Source: Citrobacter sp. JGM124
GTDB taxonomy: Bacteria; Pseudomonadota; Gammaproteobacteria; Enterobacterales; Enterobacteriaceae
Reading direction: 5' to 3'
Assembly (NCBI RefSeq): GCF_018257795.1
Contig: NZ_JAERJD010000002.1
Location: 186,001 to 250,000, forward strand
Length of the DNA stretch: 64,000 nucleotides
Shown here piece by piece: positions 1 through 10,080 of this stretch. Position 1 is the stretch's first letter. Every line of letters starts with the position of its first letter. The notes under the pieces were generated by a model, which was not told where the DNA came from, ran no database searches, and saw nothing but the letters and a program-made list of their open reading frames with translations. Position numbers and translations under genes: made by a program.

Positions 1-2448
1 GGTGGCCGTTATGGTTTATCCTCAAAAGAGTTTGGTCCCGAGTGTGTACTGGCTGTCTTCAATGAGCTTAATGAAGTCAAACCCCGTCCGCGTTTCACCG
101 TGGGTATTTATGATGATGTTACCCACCTGTCGCTGCCCCTGCCCGCCAACACCTTACCCAACCACGCTAAACTGGAAGCGTTGTTTTACGGGCTGGGAAG
201 CGACGGCAGTGTCTCCGCGACGAAGAATAATATTAAAATTATTGGCAATGCAACCGAGTGGTACACCCAGGGCTATTTTGTCTATGACTCGAAAAAAGCC
301 GGGGGATTGACGGTATCTCACCTGCGGGTAAGTGAACGCCCCATCAATTCAACATATCTAATTGAAAAAGCGGATTTTGTAGGTTGTCATCAGTTACAGT
401 TTATTGATAAGTATTTGATGGCAGAACGCCTAAAACAAGGGGGGATCTTCCTGCTCAATACCCCTTACAGTGCTGAAGAGGTTTGGCATCGTTTACCCCA
501 GGATGTCCAGGCGGTACTGAATCAAAAACAGGCCCGCTTCTATATCATTAATGCAGCAAAAATCGCCCGTGACTGCCAGCTTGGTGCTCGCATAAATACC
601 GTCATGCAAATGGCCTTTTTCCATTTGACGCATATTTTACCTGGGGAATCGGCAATCACTGAATTGCAGAATGCCATTGCCCGTAGCTACAGCAGCAAAG
701 GTGAAGAGTTAGTCAGCCGTAACTGGCAAGCCTTAGCACTGGCCCAGGAATCGCTGTATGAAGTGCCTTTACAGCCGGTTAACCCGGATAGCGCGATGCG
801 CCCACCCGCAGTTTCCGACAGCGCCCCTGACTTTGTTAAAATGGTGACCGCCGCGATGTTATCCGGCCTGGGTGATGCACTCCCCGTCTCCGCCCTGCCA
901 CCTGACGGTACCTGGCCGGTGGGTACGACGCAATGGGAAAAACGTAACATTGCCGAAGCCATACCTATCTGGAAGGCTGATCTCTGTACCCAGTGTAACC
1001 ACTGTGTCGCGGCCTGTCCTCATGCAGCCATTCGGGCAAAAGTGGTACAGCCAGAAGCAATGGATCATGCCCCTGACAGCCTGCAAACGCTGGATGTGAA
1101 AGCCCGCGATATGCGTGGACAAAAATATGTATTACAGGTTGCTCCTGAAGATTGCACCGGCTGTAACCTGTGTGTCGAAGTCTGCCCTGCAAAAGACCGT
1201 AAGAATCCGGAAATTAAAGCCATCAATATGATGGACCGCCTGGAACACCTGGAGGAAGAAAAAACACACTATGACTTCTTCCTTAATTTGCCAGAAATTG
1301 ACAGAAGCCAGATTGAGCGAATTGATATTCGGACATCCCAGCTGATTACACCGCTCTTCGAGTATTCAGGCGCCTGTTCTGGTTGTGGCGAAACGCCTTA
1401 TATCAAAATTCTGACTCAGCTTTACGGGGATCGGATGTTGATTGCTAATGCCACAGGCTGTTCATCTATCTATGGGGGCAATTTACCTTCAACTCCTTAC
1501 ACCACTGATGCCAATGGCCGGGGCCCCGCATGGGCTAATTCCCTGTTTGAGGACAACGCTGAATTTGGTTTAGGTTTCCGTTTGACGGTGGATCAGCACC
1601 GCGCCCGGGTCATGCGCCTGCTGGAAAAATTTGCCCCGGCTCTGACACCAGAACTCTATCAGGCACTCCAGGTCGAGGCGACACCAGAACTGCGTCGCAC
1701 CCAAGTTACCGCGTTGCGTCAGCAACTGGCGTCACTGGATGATGCGGAGGCTCGTCAGCTAGTCACCGATGCCGATGCGCTGGTTGAGAAATCTATCTGG
1801 CTGATTGGGGGAGATGGCTGGGCCTATGACATTGGCTTCGGAGGGCTTGACCATGTGCTGAGTCTGACTGAAAACGTCAATATTCTGGTGCTTGATACCC
1901 AGTGCTACTCCAATACAGGTGGGCAGGCGTCTAAAGCCACCCCACTCGGTGCAGTAACCAAGTTTGGTGAGCACGGTAAACGTAAAGCACGCAAGGATTT
2001 AGGCGTCAGCATGATGATGTACGGCCATGTCTATGTGGCACAAATATCTTTAGGTGCCCAACTGAACCAAACCATCAAAGCCATTCAGGAGGCCGAAGCC
2101 TATCCTGGCCCGTCATTAATTATTGCCTACAGTCCATGTGAAGAGCATGGCTATGATCTGGCATTAAGCCATGACCAAATGCGCCAGCTGACTGCGACCG
2201 GTTTCTGGCCACTCTACCGTTTCGACCCTCGTCGTGCTGATGAAGGGAAACTCCCCCTGGCTTTGGACTCACGTCCACCATCGGAGGCATTGGGTGAAAC
2301 ATTAATGAACGAACAGCGTTTCCGTCGTCTTAATACCCAACAGCCTGAAGTAGCACAGCAGCTATGGAAAGAAGCAGCAGATAACTTACAGAAACGGTAT
2401 GACTTCCTTGCCAGTATGGCGGGAAAAGCGGAGAAAACGACAGAATAA
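1..2448 (+). CDS. nifJ: Pyruvate:flavodoxin oxidoreductase, C-terminal part (5' end outside window)
   Basis: The reading frame is open from base 1 and covers about 815 codons of a protein that is normally near 1170 residues, so the N-terminal third is missing. The enzyme (YdbK in E. coli) oxidises pyruvate and CoA to acetyl-CoA and CO2 and passes the electrons to flavodoxin or ferredoxin in the cytoplasm. Two ferredoxin-type 4Fe-4S motifs are visible, CTQCNHCVAACP near base 988 and [12 protein letters not shown] near base 1156. A C-terminal thiamine diphosphate domain follows, with GACSGCGE and the GGDGWAYDIGFGG stretch near base 1810. It is followed by a hairpin and then by dbpA on the other strand. 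Identity is certain; the start cannot be seen. Confidence 0.97.
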   Translation, partial: GGRYGLSSKEFGPECVLAVFNELNEVKPRPRFTVGIYDDVTHLSLPLPANTLPNHAKLEALFYGLGSDGSVSATKNNIKIIGNATEWYTQGYFVYDSKKAGGLTVSHLRVSERPINSTYLIEKADFVGCHQLQFIDKYLMAERLKQGGIFLLNTPYSAEEVWHRLPQDVQAVLNQKQARFYIINAAKIARDCQLGARINTVMQMAFFHLTHILPGESAITELQNAIARSYSSKGEELVSRNWQALALAQESLYEVPLQPVNPDSAMRPPAVSDSAPDFVKMVTAAMLSGLGDALPVSALPPDGTWPVGTTQWEKRNIAEAIPIWKADLCTQCNHCVAACPHAAIRAKVVQPEAMDHAPDSLQTLDVKARDMRGQKYVLQVAPEDCTGCNLCVEVCPAKDRKNPEIKAINMMDRLEHLEEEKTHYDFFLNLPEIDRSQIERIDIRTSQLITPLFEYSGACSGCGETPYIKILTQLYGDRMLIANATGCSSIYGGNLPSTPYTTDANGRGPAWANSLFEDNAEFGLGFRLTVDQHRARVMRLLEKFAPALTPELYQALQVEATPELRRTQVTALRQQLASLDDAEARQLVTDADALVEKSIWLIGGDGWAYDIGFGGLDHVLSLTENVNILVLDTQCYSNTGGQASKATPLGAVTKFGEHGKRKARKDLGVSMMMYGHVYVAQISLGAQLNQTIKAIQEAEAYPGPSLIIAYSPCEEHGYDLALSHDQMRQLTATGFWPLYRFDPRRADEGKLPLALDSRPPSEALGETLMNEQRFRRLNTQQPEVAQQLWKEAADNLQKRYDFLASMAGKAEKTTE

Positions 2449-2465
2449 GCCGATGCGGTAAGGAC

Positions 2466-2506
2466 TGAGTGGCATTGACCTTGTTATCGTGGGTCAATGC
2501 CGCTCA
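2466..2506. terminator. Hairpin between nifJ and dbpA
   Basis: A 15-bp stem with one G-T pair (arms 2466-2480 and 2492-2506, core GGCATTGACC/GGTCAATGCC) encloses an 11-nt loop. It begins 18 bases after the nifJ stop and lies between convergent genes. The T tract is poor on both sides, so it is a likely but not textbook terminator. Confidence 0.55.
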
Positions 2507-2583
2507 CATACCATCTTTGATGGGAAGGTCCTGGTTAATCCCTTCTAGTGTGTGCGCTTATTGATGCGGGATATGGAGAAACA

Positions 2584-3957
2584 CTAACGCAATACTCTGA
2601 CCTTGCAGGATTTCCCCTTAATTTTCCCTTGCTGTATTTGCTGGGCCGCCTGCCGGGCCACGGACCGGCGTACTGCAATATAAACATGCAGTGGATGCAC
2701 ATCAATTTTACCTATATCGGCACCGTTAAGCCCCATTTCACCCGTCAATGCGCCTAAGATATCGCCCCGGCGCATCTTCGCTTTTTTGCCCCCGTCAACA
2801 CATAACGTAACCATTTCAGCGAGCAGGGGTTTCACAGAACCGTTACTCACAGGTTGCTGCCAGTTCAAGGAAAGATTAAGCATTTCGGCTAACAGTGTGG
2901 CACGCTGGGCCTCCTCAGGAGCACAAAAGCTAATGGCGATCCCATCCTGCCCTGCCCGTGCAGTACGACCGATGCGATGAACATGCACTTCTGGATCCCA
3001 GGCAAGTTCGTAGTTAACCACCATCTCCAGTGCTTTAATATCCAGCCCACGAGCGGCGACATCAGTGGCAACCAGGATACGGCTACTGCCATTAGCAAAA
3101 CGGATCAGGGTATGATCACGGTCACGCTGCTCCATGTCACCATGCAGTGCCAGTGCACTCTGACCGGCTTCATTCAGCTGCTCACACAGGGTCTGACAAT
3201 CCTTCTTGGTATTACAGAACACCACACAAGAAGCCGGCTGATACTGACTTAACAAGCGTTGTAGCTGTTCGACTTTATGATGACGACTGACCTCATAAAA
3301 TTGTTGCTCAACAGCCGGTAGTTCATCCACAGAGTCAATCTCAACTGTCTCCGGGTTACGCTGAATACGCCCACTGATCGCAGCAATAGCCGGCGGCCAG
3401 GTTGCAGAAAACAGCAACGTTTGACGCCCGGCTGGTGCATGCGCCATAACTTCATCAATCGCATCAGCAAATCCCATATCCAGCATACGATCAGCTTCAT
3501 CCAGGACCACGACACGGAGCGTATCAAGGTTAACCGTTTCTTTTTTCAGGTGATCAAGCAGACGTCCGGGCGTGGCAACAATGATATGTGGCGCATGGTG
3601 CAATGACTCTTTTTGCACACCAAAGGGTTGTCCCCCACAAAGGGTAAGCACTTTAATGTTCGGCATATAGCGCGCCAGCCGGCGCAACTCTTCAGCGACT
3701 TGAGCGGCAAGTTCACGGGTCGGACACAGAACTAATGACTGAGTCGAAAACTGCCCGGCTTCAATGCGCTGTAGTAGTCCGAGACCAAATGCGGCAGTTT
3801 TGCCGCTGCCGGTTTTTGCTTGTGCCCGCACATCTTTACCCCCCAGGATTGCGGGTAATGTTGCCGCCTGTACAGGGGTCATACTGAGATAACCCAGTTC
3901 ATTAAGATTAGCTAACTGGGCTTCAGGTAAAGCGTTCAATTCAGAAAAAGCAGTCAC
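2584..3957 (-). CDS. dbpA: ATP-dependent 23S rRNA helicase DbpA
   Basis: This 457-residue DEAD-box helicase has the same length as E. coli DbpA, which unwinds helix 92 of 23S rRNA during assembly of the large ribosomal subunit. The motifs appear in order: the Q motif region near residue 26, AKTGSGKT (Walker A), PTRELA, TPGR, DEAD, SAT, the ARGLDI block and HRIGRTARAG. The C-terminal region of about 75 residues, with GGKKAKMRRGDILGALTG, is the RNA-binding domain that gives DbpA its rRNA specificity. The start is GTG, chosen because the following residues MTAFSELN match the E. coli N terminus. A purine-rich AGAGAG lies upstream. It is convergent with nifJ and diverges from the carbapenem operon. 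Confidence 0.97.
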   Translation of the reverse strand: MTAFSELNALPEAQLANLNELGYLSMTPVQAATLPAILGGKDVRAQAKTGSGKTAAFGLGLLQRIEAGQFSTQSLVLCPTRELAAQVAEELRRLARYMPNIKVLTLCGGQPFGVQKESLHHAPHIIVATPGRLLDHLKKETVNLDTLRVVVLDEADRMLDMGFADAIDEVMAHAPAGRQTLLFSATWPPAIAAISGRIQRNPETVEIDSVDELPAVEQQFYEVSRHHKVEQLQRLLSQYQPASCVVFCNTKKDCQTLCEQLNEAGQSALALHGDMEQRDRDHTLIRFANGSSRILVATDVAARGLDIKALEMVVNYELAWDPEVHVHRIGRTARAGQDGIAISFCAPEEAQRATLLAEMLNLSLNWQQPVSNGSVKPLLAEMVTLCVDGGKKAKMRRGDILGALTGEMGLNGADIGKIDVHPLHVYIAVRRSVARQAAQQIQQGKIKGKSCKVRVLR

Positions 3958-4672
3958 AATATTACTCTCTAAGTAGGGCGATCGCCGGCATTGTACAGCT
4001 TTTTCCTGTTTCAGGATGCTATTCCTGAACCAGATGGGCCAATTATTAGCAACACCTCGGGGGAAGACAACGTGCCTGATATCCTGTGGACAGTCCCCAC
4101 GGTCATGCCACTGATGTAAACCGCCTGTAGTATTCCCCTACCCCATGACCGGGTGAGACTGATGGCAAATGTACCGGTAAATATAACGGAGATATTTATC
4201 TCAGCCACATAGAAAATATCACTATAATTTCAGGACAATGTTAAACATGGATATATCACTCTACTGAAAAACCAGAAATAAAAATAACATGTTATATTTA
4301 ATAATAAGGTGAAAACTCTGTTAGAAAATGGCCAAGCCCGAAAAATATCCATAGAAAAGACAAGTGTGCTTCATTAAATAAATAACCCATTTTTACTTAC
4401 AATCATTAAATTACCCTAAGCCGTTATAATTTACCCTGCCAGTTACTTGGTCACGCATGAAGAATATTTTTATGTGTCCTAATAAAAACACTAGAAATGT
4501 ATTGATTAATTAGCGGTAAATTTAATTTTAACGATTGACTTTACATACCATCATTTAATAATGTAGCTACTCAGCTTTAAAGGGGGGTTCATAATACTCT
4601 GGTTATATATTATTTCTCGTTGTAATCAATAAATGATTCACTTTTTGGATATCATGCAAAGGGAGGCCTGAG
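3958..4672. other. 715-base gene-free stretch: dbpA and carA upstream regions
   Basis: I find no convincing gene here. The first 250 bases have ordinary base composition and contain a 65-codon minus-strand frame (4011-4208) with no recognisable product. From about 4210 to carA the DNA becomes strongly AT-rich, which marks the probable left edge of the carbapenem insertion. A TATAAT hexamer lies at 4223-4228 without a good -35. Another AT-rich -10-like run lies at about 4603-4612, closer to carA. No lux-box palindrome and no carR-like gene were seen. The carA Shine-Dalgarno GGGAGG is at 4661-4666. Confidence 0.7.
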
Positions 4673-6181
4673 ATGAGCAATGCATTTTGTTTTATTCATC
4701 ACTGTTCAGATGCCATATTAAGTAATGTCGGAAAACATTTTACTGTTACGCCACTCACTACTGGCATGTTGCTTTTAAAAGGTGATACGAATATCACACA
4801 GTACTTTAATGAGCGTTACACGGCGTATCTGATTGGTAATATTTACAACCAAATGATGCTCAGAACTTTGGTTGCAAACAGTGACAGCCAAGTTTGGGCA
4901 ATGAATGATGCAGAGCTGTTTTGTTTAATAAGAAAGACACTAGGTAATACTGCTCTCGCATTAGCCGAGGGTGATTTTTGTTTATTTATCGAACACCATA
5001 ATGGCACAATCGAAATCATTACGGAAACCCGAGGGTTAAATTCAATTAGCTTAGTACAAACACAACATCACTGGATAACAAATAGTTTAAAAATAGTGGG
5101 TCAAATCGCAGGTGCGGACGCATTTTCCTTCCGTCCGGAAAAAGAAGTGATCGACAATATACACAGGGCTGATAATTTTTCTCCAGTCAGCAATATTACC
5201 CGGCTAAAGCCCGGAACCATTACCAGAGTCATGCATGATGAACAACATCATCTCTATATTGAAAATCAGTACCTGACTTCATTATCGAGTCATAATATAT
5301 TAACACTCCCCGAAAATACGTTATATCAATTGATAGACCAACACTTGCGTGGTGCAATATCATCCTGGCCTGATATTAACGCAAGTATTGGCATACCCCT
5401 TTCTGGAGGGGTCGATTCCAGTCTCATCACAGCCCTTGCTTGTCAGCAGTTTTCCAGTGTAAAAACCTGGTCGATTGGCTCAGAGCAACGCAATGAATTC
5501 ATCTTTGCAGAAATTGTTGCTGAAACATTAGGCACTGACCATGAAATAAAAATACTCACGGATGATGATATCATTTCAGGTATCGCAGAAGCTATTTATC
5601 ACAATGAGATATTTGACGGACTCTCTTCGGAAGTGCAATCAGGCTTATTCAATGTCTATAAACTGGCATCAGGGAAAGTATCATCTTTGTTAACCGGCTA
5701 CGGTGCTGACCTGTTATTTGGTGGTATTATCAACCCAGAAAACCCCCCATCCGACCCTAATGCCATTCTTGCACAACAAATTTACCGAACAAAATGGACT
5801 AATGAATTCTCGACTCATGGGGCGAATCACTATGGGCTGAATGTGTATCACCCTTTTTGGTGTAACAATATGCTGTCACTCTGTAGAAACCTCTCGCCTC
5901 ACTTTAAAGTCAGAAATAATGAAGTTAAAAATGTACTACGCGAATATACAGCCAATTTAAATAAACTACCCATTGATATCATCTGGCGAAAGAAAAGAGG
6001 CATCCATGAAGGATCAGCAGTCAATCAGGCCTTTGCCAATTTCATCAGTACCCAGACCAATAACTATCAGGAGAAAACCCGATTTAGTTATACGCTGTAC
6101 AAAGCATTTTTGACGGGGAGTCTGATACCTGAAGATCTATCCATAGATAAATTACGTGGCCTATTGAAAAGGAGTGCATGA
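4673..6181 (+). CDS. carA: Carbapenam synthetase CarA (beta-lactam synthetase)
   Basis: CarA is an ATP-dependent asparagine-synthetase-like enzyme. It adenylates (2S,5S)-carboxymethylproline and closes the four-membered ring to give (3S,5S)-carbapenam-3-carboxylate. The protein has 502 residues against 503 in Pectobacterium. It has an N-terminal Ntn-like domain (about 1-200) without the nucleophilic Cys at position 2, as expected for a synthetase that does not use glutamine. The synthetase domain carries the PP-loop SGGVDSS near residue 244. The catalytic Lys known as K443 in Pectobacterium falls in the RKKRGIHEGS segment (K440/K441 here). A good GGGAGG lies 6 bases before the ATG. It is the first gene of an eight-gene operon and is much more AT-rich than its neighbours outside the cluster. 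Confidence 0.95.
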   Translation: MSNAFCFIHHCSDAILSNVGKHFTVTPLTTGMLLLKGDTNITQYFNERYTAYLIGNIYNQMMLRTLVANSDSQVWAMNDAELFCLIRKTLGNTALALAEGDFCLFIEHHNGTIEIITETRGLNSISLVQTQHHWITNSLKIVGQIAGADAFSFRPEKEVIDNIHRADNFSPVSNITRLKPGTITRVMHDEQHHLYIENQYLTSLSSHNILTLPENTLYQLIDQHLRGAISSWPDINASIGIPLSGGVDSSLITALACQQFSSVKTWSIGSEQRNEFIFAEIVAETLGTDHEIKILTDDDIISGIAEAIYHNEIFDGLSSEVQSGLFNVYKLASGKVSSLLTGYGADLLFGGIINPENPPSDPNAILAQQIYRTKWTNEFSTHGANHYGLNVYHPFWCNNMLSLCRNLSPHFKVRNNEVKNVLREYTANLNKLPIDIIWRKKRGIHEGSAVNQAFANFISTQTNNYQEKTRFSYTLYKAFLTGSLIPEDLSIDKLRGLLKRSA

Positions 6182-6933
6182 TGGTTATTACACAAGATGT
6201 AAATAGTATTCGTATATTAACAATGAATCACTCAAGCCAGCACAATCCATTCAGTAAAGAGTTAGAAGAATCAGTAAAATATGCACTTAATCATGCCGAC
6301 GGTGATGACAGTATTAAAGCTGTCGTTGTTTACGGCGGCCGTGACCGCTCTTTTTCATCAGGTGGTGATTTCAACGAAATTAAAAATTTATCTGCCGGCT
6401 GCGATGTTGAAGACTGGATAGACCGGGTAATCGATCTTTATCAGTGCGTACTAAAAATAAAAAAACCTACGGTGGCAGCCGTGGAAGGTTATGCCATAGG
6501 TATGGGATTTCAGTTTGCCATGATGTTCGATCAACGAGTGATGTCTGAGCAAGCTATTTTTAGTATGCCGGAGTTAAAACATGGCATTGGGTGTTCCGTC
6601 GGGGCTGCTATTCTTGATCATACCCACGGTCATACGGTAATGAAAAAAATCTTATTTGAGTGTGAACGGCTCACCGCTGAACAGTGTTATGCCTATAAGA
6701 TCGTTGATTCTGTTGTCACAAAAGACAACTTATTGCCTATAGCCATCGCCAAAGCGACACTCTTAGCTAACTATCCTGTGACTGCGTTTTCAAATACCAA
6801 AGAATATATAAATAGAAAATTCATCAGTATATTAGATGATGTAAAAGAAGAATCTAAATCTATTCATAAAAAAACATTTGCAAAGCGTGATGTACAGGCA
6901 CATATAAAAAATGTTCTGGGGAAAAAATACTAA
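6181..6933 (+). CDS. carB: Carboxymethylproline synthase CarB
   Basis: CarB is a crotonase-superfamily enzyme that condenses malonyl-CoA with pyrroline-5-carboxylate to give (2S,5S)-carboxymethylproline, the first committed step of carbapenem synthesis. Two ATG codons are adjacent (6178 and 6181). The second gives 250 residues, the length of Pectobacterium CarB, and puts the known functional residues in register: G62 and M108 of the oxyanion hole, E131 in MPELKHG, and H229 in SIHKK. The AAGGAG upstream also suits the second ATG. The C terminus NVLGKKY is family-typical. The carA stop overlaps this start (ATGATG), which implies translational coupling. Confidence 0.96.
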   Translation: MVITQDVNSIRILTMNHSSQHNPFSKELEESVKYALNHADGDDSIKAVVVYGGRDRSFSSGGDFNEIKNLSAGCDVEDWIDRVIDLYQCVLKIKKPTVAAVEGYAIGMGFQFAMMFDQRVMSEQAIFSMPELKHGIGCSVGAAILDHTHGHTVMKKILFECERLTAEQCYAYKIVDSVVTKDNLLPIAIAKATLLANYPVTAFSNTKEYINRKFISILDDVKEESKSIHKKTFAKRDVQAHIKNVLGKKY

Positions 6934-7773
<840 letters not shown>

Positions 7774-7823
7774 CAGACATCGGTTATCTGATGTGTTTTT
7801 TAACTAATCATGGAGTTAGCGTA

Positions 7824-8963
7824 ATGGATATAAATGAACATTCACTATATTCCAGGTATACTCTGCCTATGCTTTTAGTAAAGTATATTGTCACTCTATT
7901 TTTGACACGCAGCTTTACCAAAAGATCTGCTATATGGCTCATGAAAGCGGCGATAAAAAATAACATCAACAATATAACCAGGATATTAAACGGTATTTAT
8001 TTTGGAGGCGAAACACTTGCTGATGTTAAAAAATCTATTGAATTTTTGGCACACAGTAACATTTCCAGTGTTCTGGACTATGCGGTTGAAGACGAACAGT
8101 GTGAAATATCTTTCGACCATGCTGTCACATCCATACTTCGTGCTATTGATCTTGCCAGCCAGGATATTAATATCCCCTATGTGGTGATTAAACCCTCAGC
8201 CCTGGGTTCAGTCGATTTGTATCAAGCCAGGCTGACTAGTCAGCCTTCTTTTGAATTTTATTTACCACTCTGGGAAAGACTGTTGGGTCGTTATGAAACC
8301 ATTTTTTCCTACGCTCAGGAAAAGTCTATCCCTGTGATGATTGACGCAGAACAATCATGGATTCAACCGCCGGTTAACGAAATCGCCATTGAAAACATGA
8401 TAAAATATAATAACAAGCAGACTATTGTCACATTAACACTGCAATGCTATCGCAGAGATTCATACAGTTTAATTTCATTGCTTAATAACATTGCCATGAA
8501 ACATGGCATTGTTATAGGCATCAAGCTGGTACGGGGTGCTTATTTAGAAGAGGAGATGAAGTTTAACGCACACCCAGAAAAATTATTTTTCACCACACAG
8601 CTTGAAACCGACAGAAACTATAATACCATCGTCGATTTTATTTTTGATAACATTAGCAACTTTGCCCCTTTTTTTGCCACTCACAATCAGGTCAGTATTT
8701 CTAAAGTATTGAATCACCCATTATCATCGAGCAAAAAAATTTGGCTTGCTCAGCTTTATGGCGTGGGTGATTACATCTCTATAGATGCAGTGAAGAGAGG
8801 CGCCCAAGTTTGTAAATATTTACCTTATGGCCCCTTTAAAAAATCATTCCCGTATTTAGTAAGGCGAATAGAAGAGAATGCTATATCACAGGATACGTTT
8901 TGCAATGATAATCTATTTTTAAAAAAGGAGATTAAATCGAGGCTTATAAGGAGTAGCAAATGA
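7824..8963 (+). CDS. carD: CarD, proline dehydrogenase-like protein of carbapenem biosynthesis
   Basis: CarD belongs to the FAD-dependent proline dehydrogenase family and is thought to oxidise proline to pyrroline-5-carboxylate, the CarB substrate. It is not essential for the pathway in other hosts but raises yield. This protein has 379 residues from the ATG at 7824, which has GGAG 8 bases upstream; an in-frame ATG at 7791 has no ribosome site. Family motifs are visible: MIDAEQSW, KLVRGAYLEEE, FATHNQVS and the C-terminal LPYGPFKKSFPYLVRRIEEN. It is AT-rich like the rest of the cluster. The stop overlaps carE by four bases (ATGA). Confidence 0.93.
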   Translation: MDINEHSLYSRYTLPMLLVKYIVTLFLTRSFTKRSAIWLMKAAIKNNINNITRILNGIYFGGETLADVKKSIEFLAHSNISSVLDYAVEDEQCEISFDHAVTSILRAIDLASQDINIPYVVIKPSALGSVDLYQARLTSQPSFEFYLPLWERLLGRYETIFSYAQEKSIPVMIDAEQSWIQPPVNEIAIENMIKYNNKQTIVTLTLQCYRRDSYSLISLLNNIAMKHGIVIGIKLVRGAYLEEEMKFNAHPEKLFFTTQLETDRNYNTIVDFIFDNISNFAPFFATHNQVSISKVLNHPLSSSKKIWLAQLYGVGDYISIDAVKRGAQVCKYLPYGPFKKSFPYLVRRIEENAISQDTFCNDNLFLKKEIKSRLIRSSK

Positions 8964-9220
8964 AAAATGACTCATTTCGTTTAAAAATTGGCACGACTTA
9001 CTTAGAAATAACATCAACTGAATCCATTCTGGAATGTGCCATCAGAAATAGCATAGAAATGAAACATTATTGTGCAAATGGTTTCTGTGGCGCATGCAAG
9101 ATTAAATTAATCAATGGTAAGGTGAAACTGGACCATAACGGGGGGATATCCAGAGCAAATATTGCTGATGGCTACACTCTTGCATGTTGTAGCTTCCCTC
9201 TCAGTGATATCGAAATTTAA
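8960..9220 (+). CDS. carE: CarE, plant-type 2Fe-2S ferredoxin
   Basis: This small ferredoxin of 86 residues has the CxxxxCxxC...C cluster-binding pattern: YCANGFCGACK followed by LACCSFP near the C terminus. In the carbapenem pathway CarE is believed to carry electrons for CarD or to reduce iron in CarC; its exact partner is not established. It is translationally coupled at both ends, since its ATG overlaps the carD stop and its TAA shares a base with the carF ATG. Confidence 0.93.
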   Translation: MKNDSFRLKIGTTYLEITSTESILECAIRNSIEMKHYCANGFCGACKIKLINGKVKLDHNGGISRANIADGYTLACCSFPLSDIEI

Positions 9221-10080
9221 TGGAGGTTTATATTAAGAGTCTAACTTTATTTGTTCTGCTCACGTATCCTTTACAGTCAGAAGCAGCTCCCATTATCCCT
9301 GAAGCTTTTATTGAGAGAGGTGACTATTACGTTGGTGATGTATTTGGGTCCCACGCCTATGCCACTCATACCAATGTTACTTTGCCATCATATTTCATGA
9401 TGAAAACCGAAATTACCTATGCGCTTTATCAGCAGGTTGTAAACTGGGCAAATAACAATGGCTATCATCTTAACAGTGGCTGTAATGGTGCAAGAGATGA
9501 GGAATGTCTGCCACCGGATCAGGAGAACGGCATGCACCCGGTCACGAATATAGCATGGCTTGATACCCTGGTATTTGCCAATGCACTGAGTGAGATGCAC
9601 CATCTCACACCAGTCTATTTAATGGAGAATGGTCACCCCTTGCGTGACAGTAGTACGAAACCTCTTTTTCACCTTGACTCTAAGGCCCATGGTTACCGTT
9701 TGCCGACCTTGAATGAATGGCACGTGGCAGCCAGGGGGGGTAGGCTCGCTATCAAGTCAGGTCACTATGGCGACCGTCATTCCGGGAGTGATGAGGCCGA
9801 TAAAGTGGCCTGGTTCCCGCCTTTTGATGCTCCAGGGGTGGGAACACGTACTGTCGGTCAATTATCTCCTAATGCTCTGGGTATATTTGATATGAGTGGC
9901 AACGTATCTGAATGGGTTTATGACAGTTATCAGCTGGGCGATTCCATTATGTACTATTTCTGTGGTGGAAGTTATCTTTCCCATACTTCGAGTCTGGCCA
10001 GCTGTGATAGTCACAGTGCAGGTTTTGTTATGCCAGATATTGGATTCAGATTAGTCAGGAGCGCACCCGTTGAAAATTAA
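9220..10080 (+). CDS. carF: CarF, periplasmic carbapenem self-resistance protein with FGE/SUMF1-like fold
   Basis: CarF, with CarG, gives the producer intrinsic resistance to its own carbapenem. The 286-residue product starts with a signal peptide (hydrophobic LTLFVLLTYPL, then SEAAP), so it acts in the periplasm. The remainder is a formylglycine-generating-enzyme/sulfatase-modifying-factor type domain: GDYYVGD near the start, HPVTNIAW, GYRLPTLNEWHVAARGG, ALGIFDMSGNVSEWVYD, CGGSY and the terminal GFRLVRS. Where human FGE has GGSYMCHRSYC with catalytic Cys336 and Cys341, this protein reads GGSYLSHTSSL, so both catalytic cysteines are absent and formylglycine synthesis is unlikely. This suggests a binding rather than enzymatic role, which is inference. 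Its end overlaps carG by 11 bases. Confidence 0.9.
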   Translation: MEVYIKSLTLFVLLTYPLQSEAAPIIPEAFIERGDYYVGDVFGSHAYATHTNVTLPSYFMMKTEITYALYQQVVNWANNNGYHLNSGCNGARDEECLPPDQENGMHPVTNIAWLDTLVFANALSEMHHLTPVYLMENGHPLRDSSTKPLFHLDSKAHGYRLPTLNEWHVAARGGRLAIKSGHYGDRHSGSDEADKVAWFPPFDAPGVGTRTVGQLSPNALGIFDMSGNVSEWVYDSYQLGDSIMYYFCGGSYLSHTSSLASCDSHSAGFVMPDIGFRLVRSAPVEN

